Source: Pseudobutyrivibrio sp. (lineage in GTDB: Bacteria > Bacillota > Clostridia > Lachnospirales > Lachnospiraceae). From it: a DNA stretch of 61,984 bases. The position numbers and the translations under genes were made by a program. Positions 41,501-48,851 of this stretch are shown in pieces. The notes under the pieces are model-generated. The model was not told the origin of the DNA. It searched no databases and saw nothing but the letters and a program-made list of their open reading frames with translations. The stretch covers positions 1 to 61,984 of the forward strand of contig JAFYYR010000009.1 of assembly GCA_017557435.1 (NCBI GenBank), read 5' to 3'. Each line of letters starts with the position of its first letter. The first letter of the stretch is position 1.

Positions 41501-42373
41501 TTATTCAGCACTGTTATTTTCCAAATCAGTAAATGCTTTTTCAGCTTTCTCTTTCTTAGCTTTATAATCTTTATTATTTGCCGCTTCCTCTTCTAGATAT
41601 TTTGCAACATGGAAATTTCCATTAAACATAAAATCATACCTAGCATCATATGCATCAACAAAATCATCCATGGCATCTTTTAAATCTTTAATTTCTTCTT
41701 CATTGCAGTTTAAATCTTTAATTTCTTTAACTAACTTGTCAACTTCTTTTTTTCTATTTTTCTCTTGAGTAAAATCTGATGGACACTGACTTTCAGCAAA
41801 TGAAACGTACGCTGATGGAGTAACTATACCAGTTGTATCCATAAAACATGAAATTCCAATAACATCACTTATTTTCGTAATTGTGTTTTCTCCATCAACG
41901 ATTTTATCAAATAATTCTTTTTCCTTCTCTTTAAAATCTGCAATTAGCTCTTGTCTCGCTTCCTCTGCTAATCGCTCTTGCTCTATCTGTTCCTGTACAT
42001 TTTTCTGATGTATATAATAACCTCCTCCAGCTACAGCAACTGCAATAATACAAATTATAATACATACTATCGCGATACCTCTCTTGCTTTTCTTTCCATC
42101 AACTTTTTTACCACACTTTAAACAAAACTGTGCGCCCTCAGCTAATTCAGCTCCACACTTAGGACATATCTTTTGCGCTGCTTTATTTTCCTCGAAGTTC
42201 CATCCACATTTACTGCAAAATTTCATATCTAACGGAATTATCGTTTTACAATTAGGACATGTTTTATTATTATCAGCATGGATTTCACTTGTAATAGCAA
42301 CTAGCGAGTTACCACAATTTGGGCAAGTAATAGTATTATCAGCAACTTCTTTACCACAAAATTTACAAATCAT
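41501..42373 (-). CDS. Membrane protein with three zinc ribbons
   Basis: This protein of about 290 residues has three CxxC-x(n)-CxxC units in the first 95 residues (CKFCGKEVADNTITCPNCG, CPNCKTIIPLDMKFCSKCG, CPKCGAELAEGAQFCLKCG). One transmembrane helix (about 105-127) and a charged helical external domain follow. I start it at 42373, with AAAGGTG 6 nt upstream; the longer frame to 42415 overlaps the next gene. It is clearly a relative of its downstream neighbour in layout. Function is unknown. Confidence 0.75.
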   Translation of the reverse strand: MICKFCGKEVADNTITCPNCGNSLVAITSEIHADNNKTCPNCKTIIPLDMKFCSKCGWNFEENKAAQKICPKCGAELAEGAQFCLKCGKKVDGKKSKRGIAIVCIIICIIAVAVAGGGYYIHQKNVQEQIEQERLAEEARQELIADFKEKEKELFDKIVDGENTITKISDVIGISCFMDTTGIVTPSAYVSFAESQCPSDFTQEKNRKKEVDKLVKEIKDLNCNEEEIKDLKDAMDDFVDAYDARYDFMFNGNFHVAKYLEEEAANNKDYKAKKEKAEKAFTDLENNSAE

Positions 42374-42404
42374 AAAAATCACCTTTCCCAACACAATTAA
42401 TCTA

Positions 42405-42800
42405 CTAATCGGCATCTATAACATCTACTTCGGTTATTCTAAAAGTGGCTAACCAATGTATGCCCATATCTTGTATTAATGAATATTTTTTCTTTGGTTC
42501 CACTGTTCCTTTTACAGGATTAGCCCAACCTCCTAAATTAATAATAATCGATGTTGGCTTATCAATCGTAAAACTTGCGTTTTCTCCATGCTCACCAGAC
42601 CATAGAGTATTACCGTAGTCATCACTTATAGTTGCGTTTCTAGATGAAAATGCGCCAACAATTCCCTCTATAAATGTTGGCATCTTTATTCTTACCAAAC
42701 CACTTGGAGATGCATCGGCAATTGGGCACCCACAATTAGGGCAAGAACTTGCTTTATCTGATACTTCTTTTCCACATTCAGGACACTGAATTAATGCCAT
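42405..42800 (-). CDS. Zinc-ribbon protein with a beta-rich domain
   Basis: This 131-residue cytoplasmic protein has one zinc ribbon at the N-terminus (CPECGKEVSDKASSCPNCG, about 6-24). A beta-rich domain of about 95 residues follows (NATISDDYGNTLWSGEHGENASFTIDKPTSIIINLGGW), similar in outline to carboxypeptidase-regulatory or PEGA-like sandwich folds. It has no membrane segment. It is first of the three zinc-ribbon genes. Function is unknown. Confidence 0.72.
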   Translation of the reverse strand: MALIQCPECGKEVSDKASSCPNCGCPIADASPSGLVRIKMPTFIEGIVGAFSSRNATISDDYGNTLWSGEHGENASFTIDKPTSIIINLGGWANPVKGTVEPKKKYSLIQDMGIHWLATFRITEVDVIDAD

Positions 42801-42903
42801 AATACACTTACCTCCATTCTAAAACTCAATTTATAGCAATTATTATACAAAGTAATTGTTAAGAAACTGAGAAAGGTTCATATTTCTATATTTAGATGTT
42901 GCC

Positions 42904-43989
42904 TCAAATCTCATGTTCTATATTCTTGTTTTTTCTTTTTGAGTGTAACAATTGCACTTTCTCTTCTTCCTTACTTTGTGATATTCTATTAAGCTTTGCA
43001 ATAATACTTTCCCGTGTTTCTTCTTTAACAGTAATTCTTCTATTTATGTTCCACCATTCTTTAAATTTCTTAAATGCTGTTGAGACAATCTTACCAATTG
43101 GAGTCCTTGGTTCATCCAGTAATGCATATCTCATAAACTCTTTCTTCATTTCCGTATCTGCCATTTTTTCAACTACTTCATCCACCATCTTATCGGTTGC
43201 GTTTATAATCTCATTTTGAGTTTCAATCAGATTATCTCGTTCAACTTCAAGCTTTGTTATTTCCTCAGATATTTCTTCGTACTGCTTTTGCTTCATCCGG
43301 ATATAGAACTCTTTTGACATATCATTATTTCTTCCCTTTTCCTTTGGCTTTAAAGTTTCATCTCCAAAAATCTCTGGATGCTCTTGGATTAGTTTTTCGG
43401 CTTGATCATGTAGTAAATCCTGAAGCTGTTCCATTCTTTCTTTTGTGAATACTTTTGTTTTGGCTACCTGTTTTTTCATTCCTCTCTGATATCCAGTTGC
43501 TACCGGTACTCCTACAACCTGCATATGAGGTGATGATTCATCAAAGTGTATAACAGCAGACGCCACTTTGAATTCAGGAACTGCAGCTTTAAAAGCTTCC
43601 AGTTGCTCCTTCAAAAGTGGCGTCATTGCTTTCCATTCTTCTATTGTTTTCTGTCCCCAAAATTCTCTATCACCAATTTGCAGAATCACTTCTGCAGCTA
43701 CATCATTCTTTTTACTATCGGAGACATACTTTAAATAATCCTTTATTTGTCTATCCGCTCTCTTACCTTCATTGTACTCCTTCAACACTTCTGAGAATTC
43801 ATCTTTATAGATTTGTTTTACTTCATTGAGAATGCTTGTACCACTGCCCTCAACTATTTCAATAAGGTCAACATTGTATTCACTTTGTTGAGTATATAGC
43901 CGCAGGTTGTGTTTACTTGCTGCGGTGATTGAATGAGTTGTGGTCAGTGCATGTTTTTTATTGGACAAATGACATGAACAAGATATCAT
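42904..43989 (-). CDS. MobV-family relaxase (Pre/Mob)
   Basis: This 361-residue plasmid-mobilisation relaxase nicks oriT and starts strand transfer. It has the MobV motif III, HFDESSPHMQVVGVPV (about 148-163, the metal-binding histidine triad), an N-terminal TAASKHNLRLYT region, and a C-terminal coiled coil (EEISEEITKLEVERDNLIETQ). AAAGGAG lies 9 nt before the ATG. It lacks mating-pair genes around it, so it must use a helper conjugation system. Confidence 0.9.
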   Translation of the reverse strand: MISCSCHLSNKKHALTTTHSITAASKHNLRLYTQQSEYNVDLIEIVEGSGTSILNEVKQIYKDEFSEVLKEYNEGKRADRQIKDYLKYVSDSKKNDVAAEVILQIGDREFWGQKTIEEWKAMTPLLKEQLEAFKAAVPEFKVASAVIHFDESSPHMQVVGVPVATGYQRGMKKQVAKTKVFTKERMEQLQDLLHDQAEKLIQEHPEIFGDETLKPKEKGRNNDMSKEFYIRMKQKQYEEISEEITKLEVERDNLIETQNEIINATDKMVDEVVEKMADTEMKKEFMRYALLDEPRTPIGKIVSTAFKKFKEWWNINRRITVKEETRESIIAKLNRISQSKEEEKVQLLHSKRKNKNIEHEI

Positions 43990-44040
43990 GTAAAATCACT
44001 CCTTTCATTTGGACAATTGAGCCGTCGGCAGACCCCTCGG

Positions 44041-44105
44041 AGAGCCCCCGTATAATGACATCTATGTCATTATACCTAGGGGGTTACCCATAACGACACG
44101 TTATG
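44041..44105. other. Candidate oriT
   Basis: Directly upstream of the relaxase gene lie two perfect inverted repeats: TATAATGACA/TGTCATTATA (44051-44074, 4-bp centre, flanked by CCCCC and GGGGG) and CATAACG/CGTTATG (44089-44105, 3-bp centre). Small clustered palindromes next to a MobV gene are typical of its origin of transfer. The nick site is not assigned. Confidence 0.6.
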
Positions 44106-44125
44106 CGGTAAGCTCGCTCCGCTCG

Positions 44126-44956
44126 CTATGCTATTGCCGCTTTTAATTCTTCCTGATTCCATTTACTGATTTGCTCCCTTATTGATTCATCTGGAAAAGT
44201 TAACTGGTAACTTTTTTCTTTTATTCTGTTTTTAATTCGCTCATCGTAATTTGTATTATCAATAGCCATGTTGCTTGTATAAATCGTAATCAGGTTATTC
44301 ATGTATCGCTCATTTATGATTTGATAAAATTTTTCCTGCGTCCAATCCTTCGGTGTTTCAGTATCAAAATCATCAATTATCAATACATCAACTCTGGTTA
44401 ACCCTTCAAGAAGCTGCTGCTCGGTGTATTCATAATCCTTATTCCAGGTCGCTCTGATTTCATTTAAAATTTCAATTGATGTTGCAAACTTCACTGAACA
44501 TTTTTCCATTTTCAATAATTCGTTTGCTAGAGAAATTGCAAATCTCGTTTTCCCACACCCCTTTGTTGGCGAATAAAGATAAAAACCCATTCCAGCTGTT
44601 TTCATTCTTTCTAAATTCTCTAACCACCATTTAGCAGCTGTTAGATTCTTCTCGATTATTATTTGCGATTGCTCCTTTTCATAAATATCCTTACTAAAGT
44701 TTTCTAACCAATAGTCCTTAAAACCTTCTGGTATATTGGCAAAAGCTACACGCTCCTTTTTAATAAGCTTTTGGCGGATTCCACAACTACAATCTCTTGT
44801 AAAAGGACGTCCGTGATCATCCTCGTAAAACTCATAACCAGTGCCTTTACATATTGGGCAAACATCAGAATCCATATAAATCAAGTTCTTCTTTTGTCCA
44901 ATTACTCTGTCCTTGAGTTCCTGAAACTGCTGTTCCATAATGTCCTTTACTTCCAT
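44126..44956 (-). CDS. DnaC/IstB-like AAA+ ATPase (helicase loader)
   Basis: This ATPase of about 276 residues has an N-terminal zinc-binding region (CPICKGTGYEFYEDDHGRPFTRDCSCG), the Walker A SPTKGCGKTRFA, the Walker B VLIIDDFDTE, and a sensor TSNMA. Such proteins load the replicative helicase on elements with their own replication. I start it at 44956, where AGGGGG is 9 nt before the ATG. It overlaps the end of the upstream initiator-like gene by 92 nt in another frame. Confidence 0.87.
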   Translation of the reverse strand: MEVKDIMEQQFQELKDRVIGQKKNLIYMDSDVCPICKGTGYEFYEDDHGRPFTRDCSCGIRQKLIKKERVAFANIPEGFKDYWLENFSKDIYEKEQSQIIIEKNLTAAKWWLENLERMKTAGMGFYLYSPTKGCGKTRFAISLANELLKMEKCSVKFATSIEILNEIRATWNKDYEYTEQQLLEGLTRVDVLIIDDFDTETPKDWTQEKFYQIINERYMNNLITIYTSNMAIDNTNYDERIKNRIKEKSYQLTFPDESIREQISKWNQEELKAAIA

Positions 44957-45392
44957 TAGCATCGTCCCCCTTTAAATATTTTTGTTTTTTATATTTTTTA
45001 GTTTTATATTCTTTAGTATTATATTGTGTCGACTTTTCCGTAACCGGTTTTCCCGTTGACGGATTTACCGTAAACGGATTTTCCGTCTGCGGTGAAAACG
45101 TTGGATTATCGTGCACTTCAACAACTAGTTCACCAAACGCTCCACCACTTTTCCTTTCTTGATACCTTGACAAGTATCCCATATCTTCCAAACGTTTTAG
45201 ACCTGCTCGTATGCTATCTCTTCCATCTGGAAGTATTGCAGCTAATCCATTTACAGAAAAATCCCATTGATCAGGTAACCCTAACAGGGTAGCCATTAAT
45301 CCTCGTTCCTTTAGTGGTAAATCTCTATTCCTTAATATGCCATTATTAACCATTGTGAAATTACCTTGTGTCTTGTTCTTTAATACTGGCAA
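44865..45392 (-). CDS. Helix-turn-helix replication initiator-like protein
   Basis: This 175-residue protein has an N-terminal winged-helix domain (NFTMVNNGILRNRDLPLKERGLMATLLGLPDQWDFSV, then SIRAGLKRLEDMGYL), as in phage and plasmid replisome organizers (DnaD/RepA-N-like N-terminus). A Lys/Thr/Tyr-rich linker and a short tail NWTKEELDLYGF follow. It starts inside the integrase 3' end (13-nt overlap) and runs 92 nt into the DnaC-like gene. Together with that gene it suggests autonomous replication of the excised circle. Confidence 0.75.
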   Translation of the reverse strand: MPVLKNKTQGNFTMVNNGILRNRDLPLKERGLMATLLGLPDQWDFSVNGLAAILPDGRDSIRAGLKRLEDMGYLSRYQERKSGGAFGELVVEVHDNPTFSPQTENPFTVNPSTGKPVTEKSTQYNTKEYKTKKYKKQKYLKGDDANGSKGHYGTAVSGTQGQSNWTKEELDLYGF

Positions 45393-46462
45393 TCAATATT
45401 CCCCCTTTCCTTTTGCAAATCATCAAGCAAAGATGCTACCTTTCGTTGTTCGCTAGGATATAGATGTCCGTAGGTGTTTAGTGTAATCTTGATATCCTTG
45501 TGTCCTAATCTTTCCTTGATAATCAACGGCTGTACTCCCTGATGAATCAAATAAGCACAATGGCTATGCCTTAAATCATGAACCCTAATCTTTTTAACAT
45601 CTGCTTTTTTGATATGTCGCTTCATCAATTCCTGCAAAGCCTTTGCTGTCATTCCAAACAACCTTTCATTATTGGGATAACGATACAATCGTTTGTAATA
45701 ATCCAGTATTTCTTCAACAAGAAATTTGGGTAGGTCAATACTTCGCACCGAGTTTTGCGTCTTTGGAGTTGTGATAATATCCTCACCATCTATCCTGTAA
45801 TACGTCTTTGTAATATTCAGTTTATGTTGAGGAATATCTATATCATTCTTTGTTAAGGCTAAAAGCTCTCCTTCACGTATACCCGTCCAAAACAGAATCT
45901 CAAACATCAGTCTATGCATTGACCCAAGCTCAAATGTATCTATAAATTGTTGATATTCTTCTATCGTCCAGAAGTCCAAACTCCTATCATCAGATGAACC
46001 CATTTTCTTAACTCGCTTACAAGGATTATCTTTTAACCCATATATCCTCTCTGCATGTGTGAATAAAGCTGTTAATTGATTTTGCAACATCCTGAGATAA
46101 GCTTCCGAGAATTTATTATTCTTCTTGATATCATTTTGCCAAGCAATGATATCTGATGGAGATATCTGGTTGATAGCTTTCTCTCCAAAATATGAAACCA
46201 CATAAGCATCAATCATATACCTTTTATTCTTCTTTGTTCTTTCTTTCAGCTCATGCTCCTTGTCTGTGAAATAAATTTCTACAAAATCTTTTAACCTCAT
46301 AGACATATCTGCTCTTGCTGCAAGCTTGAAGTTCGCTTCAAATTGCTGAGCTTCTTTTTTCGTTTTAAAATTCCTTTTGTGCTTTTTCTTTGATGCTCCT
46401 GTCCAATCTTTGTAATAGAAGGAGCAAAACCACATACCATTATCGTCTTTGTATACTGGCAT
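45380..46462 (-). CDS. int: Tyrosine site-specific integrase
   Basis: This recombinase of about 360 residues has an N-terminal AP2-like arm-binding domain (MWFCSFYYKDWTGASKKKHKRNF), a SAM-like core-binding domain (about 55-150), and a catalytic domain with Arg in TGIREGELL, HDLRHSHCAYL (His-x-x-Arg), GHKDI, and the Tyr in LNTYGHLYP. I start it at 46462: AAGGAGGG is 5 nt upstream. It should recombine the 50-bp tuf-end sites. Confidence 0.93.
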   Translation of the reverse strand: MPVYKDDNGMWFCSFYYKDWTGASKKKHKRNFKTKKEAQQFEANFKLAARADMSMRLKDFVEIYFTDKEHELKERTKKNKRYMIDAYVVSYFGEKAINQISPSDIIAWQNDIKKNNKFSEAYLRMLQNQLTALFTHAERIYGLKDNPCKRVKKMGSSDDRSLDFWTIEEYQQFIDTFELGSMHRLMFEILFWTGIREGELLALTKNDIDIPQHKLNITKTYYRIDGEDIITTPKTQNSVRSIDLPKFLVEEILDYYKRLYRYPNNERLFGMTAKALQELMKRHIKKADVKKIRVHDLRHSHCAYLIHQGVQPLIIKERLGHKDIKITLNTYGHLYPSEQRKVASLLDDLQKERGNIDCQY

Positions 46463-46472
46463 TTTTCCCTCC

Positions 46473-46670
46473 TTAGATTGCAACATTCATTGTGTTGTAT
46501 CCATAAAACTTTGTTTCCCAATAAGCTTTTGGGATTTTACCTGCTACTACTATGAATCCCTGTTTAGACAACTCTTCATTTAACTCTCTAATCACCTTAT
46601 ATGCATGTCCCTTTGAAACACCTAATTCAGCAGATACCTCTTCAACGCCTATCATATAATTAGATTTCAT
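46473..46670 (-). CDS. xis: Excisionase-like winged-helix protein
   Basis: This 65-residue protein is a single helix-turn-helix (MIGVEEVSAELGVSKGHAYKVIRELNEEL) with a C-terminal hairpin (GFIVVAGKIPKAYWETKFYGY), the usual form of small excisionases that precede integrase genes in Firmicute elements. AAAGGAG lies upstream of the ATG, and the gap to int is 10 nt. It is driven by the promoter at 46733-46761. Confidence 0.8.
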   Translation of the reverse strand: MKSNYMIGVEEVSAELGVSKGHAYKVIRELNEELSKQGFIVVAGKIPKAYWETKFYGYNTMNVAI

Positions 46671-46712
46671 ATCCTTCTCCTTTCTTGATTTATTATGTAC
46701 ATAATTTTATGA

Positions 46713-46729
46713 TTTACGATTTTCGTAAA
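46713..46729. promoter_or_regulatory. XRE operator O1
   Basis: The perfect palindrome TTTACGA/TCGTAAA with a TTT centre lies just downstream of the -10 box of the xis-int promoter. Confidence 0.7.
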
Positions 46730-46732
46730 TTT

Positions 46733-46761
46733 AATATACCATTCGCTATTCATTTTGTAAA
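46733..46761 (-). promoter_or_regulatory. Promoter of the xis-int-rep operon
   Basis: On the minus strand the -35 box is TTTACA (46756-46761) and the -10 box TATATT (46733-46738), with a 17-bp spacer. Operators lie on both sides. Confidence 0.75.
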
Positions 46762-46768
46762 TACTAAA

Positions 46769-46785
46769 TTTACGATTTTCGTAAT
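46769..46785. promoter_or_regulatory. XRE operator O2
   Basis: TTTACGA/TCGTAAT with a TTT centre differs from O1 in the last base only. It lies directly upstream of the xis-int -35 box. Confidence 0.68.
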
Positions 46786-46810
46786 TAATTTTTGCTTTTT
46801 ATATTTTTCA

Positions 46811-46840
46811 TTGTTATGTTTTTCGTAAATATGATAGAAT
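46811..46840 (+). promoter_or_regulatory. Promoter of the XRE gene with operator half-site
   Basis: The -35 box is TTGTTA (46811-46816) and the -10 box TAGAAT (46835-46840), with an 18-bp spacer. A TCGTAAA half-site (46823-46829) lies within the spacer, suggesting autoregulation. Confidence 0.65.
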
Positions 46841-46875
46841 GATTATTGTAATACTGATTATTGGAGGTATTAATA

Positions 46876-47355
46876 ATGGGAGATGGAAAGAACTTAAAAG
46901 AACTTATTGATGCAAAAGGCACCAATGTTAGACAGCTTGCCAAAGCTTCTGGATTGAAGGCATCCACACTATATTCAATAATTCAAAAAGATACCAATAT
47001 AAGATTTGATTATGCCTTAAGAATTGCTAATGAACTTGGAGTAGATGTAAATGAAGTTTGTTCAGCAAGTCCATTCTCAGGTGAATTAAAAGAAGATGAA
47101 ATCTATATGACCGTAAAAGACCACACTGGTTTATTAGATAAGTCTCGTGTCAAAGACTATCTGTTATATTCAATGTATCCTTTAATGATGTTGTATGGAA
47201 AAAATGCTATGCCTGATGTAGATAATCTATTAACATCTTTCTACCAGCTTGATGATGAAGCACGAAACGAAATAGTTGATACTATAAAAGTAAAACTTCA
47301 ATATCACCGTGATCAAAACCGTGCAGAAGAAATAAAAAATATAAAGAAATGGTAA
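46876..47355 (+). CDS. XRE family transcriptional regulator
   Basis: This 159-residue regulator has an N-terminal HTH_3 domain (LKELIDAKGTNVRQLAKASGLKASTLYSI, about 5-60) and a helical C-terminus that probably dimerises. GGAGGT is 7 nt before the ATG at 46876. It is divergent from xis-int across a region with three copies of its likely operator. It is probably the immunity repressor keeping the element integrated. No ImmA-type protease is encoded beside it, so the route of derepression is unclear. Confidence 0.88.
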   Translation: MGDGKNLKELIDAKGTNVRQLAKASGLKASTLYSIIQKDTNIRFDYALRIANELGVDVNEVCSASPFSGELKEDEIYMTVKDHTGLLDKSRVKDYLLYSMYPLMMLYGKNAMPDVDNLLTSFYQLDDEARNEIVDTIKVKLQYHRDQNRAEEIKNIKKW

Positions 47356-47364
47356 TTTTTTTTT

Positions 47365-47398
47365 AAGACTTTTTCTCTTAGAGAAAAGGTCTTTTTTT
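47365..47398 (+). terminator. Terminator of the XRE gene
   Basis: The stem AAGACtTTTTCTC/GAGAAAAGGTCTT is followed by TTTTTTTATT on the plus strand. Confidence 0.85.
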
Positions 47399-47404
47399 AT
47401 TATG

Positions 47405-47450
47405 CTCTGGTACTAAACCTTCTAAAAATAGTACCAGAATAGTACCAGAA
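47405..47450. promoter_or_regulatory. Candidate integrase arm-type sites, right end
   Basis: There are three copies of the AGTACCAGA motif: inverted at 47405-47414, direct at 47430-47439 and 47441-47450. They lie about 110-160 bp inside the right core and match the motif at the left end. Confidence 0.55.
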
Positions 47451-47488
47451 ACCATTTTTCAGTCACTTAGTTTACATATTTATACATG

Positions 47489-47520
47489 AAAAAAGGCTCC
47501 CGAGGAAATCCTCGGAAGCC
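47489..47520 (-). terminator. Current terminator of tuf, carried by the element
   Basis: The stem GGCTcCCGAGG/CCTCGGaAGCC with a 4-nt loop is followed by TTTTTTC on the minus strand. It lies on the element side of the right att core, so tuf now ends at a terminator brought in by the element. Confidence 0.85.
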
Positions 47521-47557
47521 TTGATTTTACTATTTGGGTTGGGCTGTTCGCTCGTTA

Positions 47558-48745
47558 TTACTCGATGATTGTAGCAACACGACCAGAACCTACTGTTCTA
47601 CCACCCTCACGGATAGCGAATGTAAGACCCTGCTCCATAGCGATTGGGTGGATGAGCTCGATTGTCATCTCTACGTTATCGCCAGGCATGCACATCTCTG
47701 TACCTGCTGGAAGCTCGCAAACACCTGTAACGTCTGTTGTTCTGAAGTAGAACTGTGGACGATAGTTGTTGAAGAATGGAGTATGACGACCACCTTCATC
47801 CTTTGTAAGAACGTAAACCTGAGCTGTAAACTTTGTGTGGCATGTTACAGTACCTGGCTTAGCAAGTACCTGTCCACGCTGGATCTGGTCACGGTTAACA
47901 CCACGAAGAAGTGCACCGATGTTATCACCAGCCTGAGCCTCATCAAGAAGCTTACGGAACATCTCGATACCAGTTACAACAGTCTTCTGTGTATCTTCCT
48001 TGATACCGATGATTTCAAGTTCGTCGTTAAGGTGAAGAACACCACGCTCTACTCTACCTGTAGCAACAGTACCACGACCTGTGATTGTGAATACGTCCTC
48101 TACTGGCATAAGGAATGGCTTATCTGTCTCACGCTGTGGATCTGGGATGTACTCATCAACTGTGTTCATGAGTTCCATGATCTTGTCGCCCCACTCGCCG
48201 TTTGGATCCTCAAGAGCCTTAAGAGCTGAACCCTTAACGATTGGACAATCGTTGAAGTCATACTCCTCAAGCTGCTCTGTAACTTCCATCTCTACGAGCT
48301 CGATAAGCTCCTCATCATCAACCATATCACACTTGTTAAGGAATACTACGATGTAAGGTACACCTACCTGACGTGAAAGAAGGATGTGCTCCTTTGTCTG
48401 AGCCATAACACCGTCAGTTGCAGCAACAACGAGGATAGCACCATCCATCTGAGCAGCACCAGTGATCATGTTCTTTACATAGTCAGCGTGGCCTGGGCAG
48501 TCAACGTGTGCATAGTGTCTCTTCTCTGTCTGGTACTCAACGTGAGCTGTAGAGATTGTGATACCTCTTTCTCTCTCCTCTGGAGCCTTATCGATGTTCT
48601 CGAAGTCTACCTTTGCGTTACCAGATACTCTCTCTGCAAGTACCTTTGTGATAGCTGCTGTAAGAGTTGTTTTACCGTGGTCTACGTGTCCGATAGTACC
48701 GATGTTACAATGTGGTTTGGTTCTGTCAAAATGCTCTTTTGCCAT
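47558..48745 (-). CDS. tuf: Elongation factor Tu
   Basis: EF-Tu is the GTPase that delivers aminoacyl-tRNA to the ribosome. The 395-residue length is normal; the G1 motif is [10 protein letters not shown]3 DCPGHADY, and G4 NKCD. It is last in the str operon and has its own promoter (48813-48841). The final 16 codons are part of the 50-bp attachment repeat, so the C-terminus now present may derive from the integrated element; the protein is unchanged. Confidence 0.99.
   Translation of the reverse strand: MAKEHFDRTKPHCNIGTIGHVDHGKTTLTAAITKVLAERVSGNAKVDFENIDKAPEERERGITISTAHVEYQTEKRHYAHVDCPGHADYVKNMITGAAQMDGAILVVAATDGVMAQTKEHILLSRQVGVPYIVVFLNKCDMVDDEELIELVEMEVTEQLEEYDFNDCPIVKGSALKALEDPNGEWGDKIMELMNTVDEYIPDPQRETDKPFLMPVEDVFTITGRGTVATGRVERGVLHLNDELEIIGIKEDTQKTVVTGIEMFRKLLDEAQAGDNIGALLRGVNRDQIQRGQVLAKPGTVTCHTKFTAQVYVLTKDEGGRHTPFFNNYRPQFYFRTTDVTGVCELPAGTEMCMPGDNVEMTIELIHPIAMEQGLTFAIREGGRTVGSGRVATIIE
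47562..47611. repeat. Right attachment-site direct repeat (within tuf)
   Basis: These 50 bp are identical to 39211-39260 and cover the last 16 sense codons of tuf and two bases of the Glu codon. Outside the repeat the sequences diverge at once on both sides. Confidence 0.9.
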
Positions 48746-48799
48746 TTTTAAAAATCCTCCTTAATATAATGCCCTAACCGGGCTGTTTAGTTCTAAACT

Positions 48800-48832
48800 C
48801 TCGGTATTTCCGATTATAATAGAAATACCGAG
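48800..48832. promoter_or_regulatory. Inverted repeat centred on the tuf -10 box
   Basis: CTCGGTATTTC/GAAATACCGAG is a perfect 11-bp inverted repeat with an 11-bp centre that contains the tuf -10 box. On the plus strand it is followed by TTTTTT and could work as a terminator for antisense transcription; on the minus strand there is no T-tract. Confidence 0.65.
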
Positions 48833-48841
48833 TTTTTTCAA
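48813..48841 (-). promoter_or_regulatory. Internal promoter of tuf
   Basis: On the minus strand the -35 box is TTGAAA (48836-48841) and the -10 box TATAAT (48813-48818), with a 17-bp spacer, in the fusA-tuf gap. Confidence 0.75.
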
Positions 48842-48851
48842 CTATTTAGAA

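Larger units (their letters stand above)
39211..47561. mobile_element. Integrative mobilizable element in the tuf 3' end (8.35 kb)
   Basis: It is bounded by perfect 50-bp copies of the tuf 3' end (39211-39260 and 47562-47611). It contains a tyrosine integrase, excisionase-like gene, replication initiator-like gene, DnaC-like ATPase, MobV relaxase with a candidate oriT, XRE repressor, and cargo: three zinc-ribbon proteins, a SHOCT membrane protein and a PD-(D/E)XK nuclease. No type IV secretion genes are present, so it needs a helper for transfer. The tuf reading frame is restored by the element's own copy. Confidence 0.9.

Noticed and set aside
47534-48764. Several plus-strand open frames opposite tuf, and similar ones opposite fusA, rpoB and rpoC
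   Set aside because: They are antisense to strongly conserved genes, carry no motifs and follow from the codon bias of those genes.
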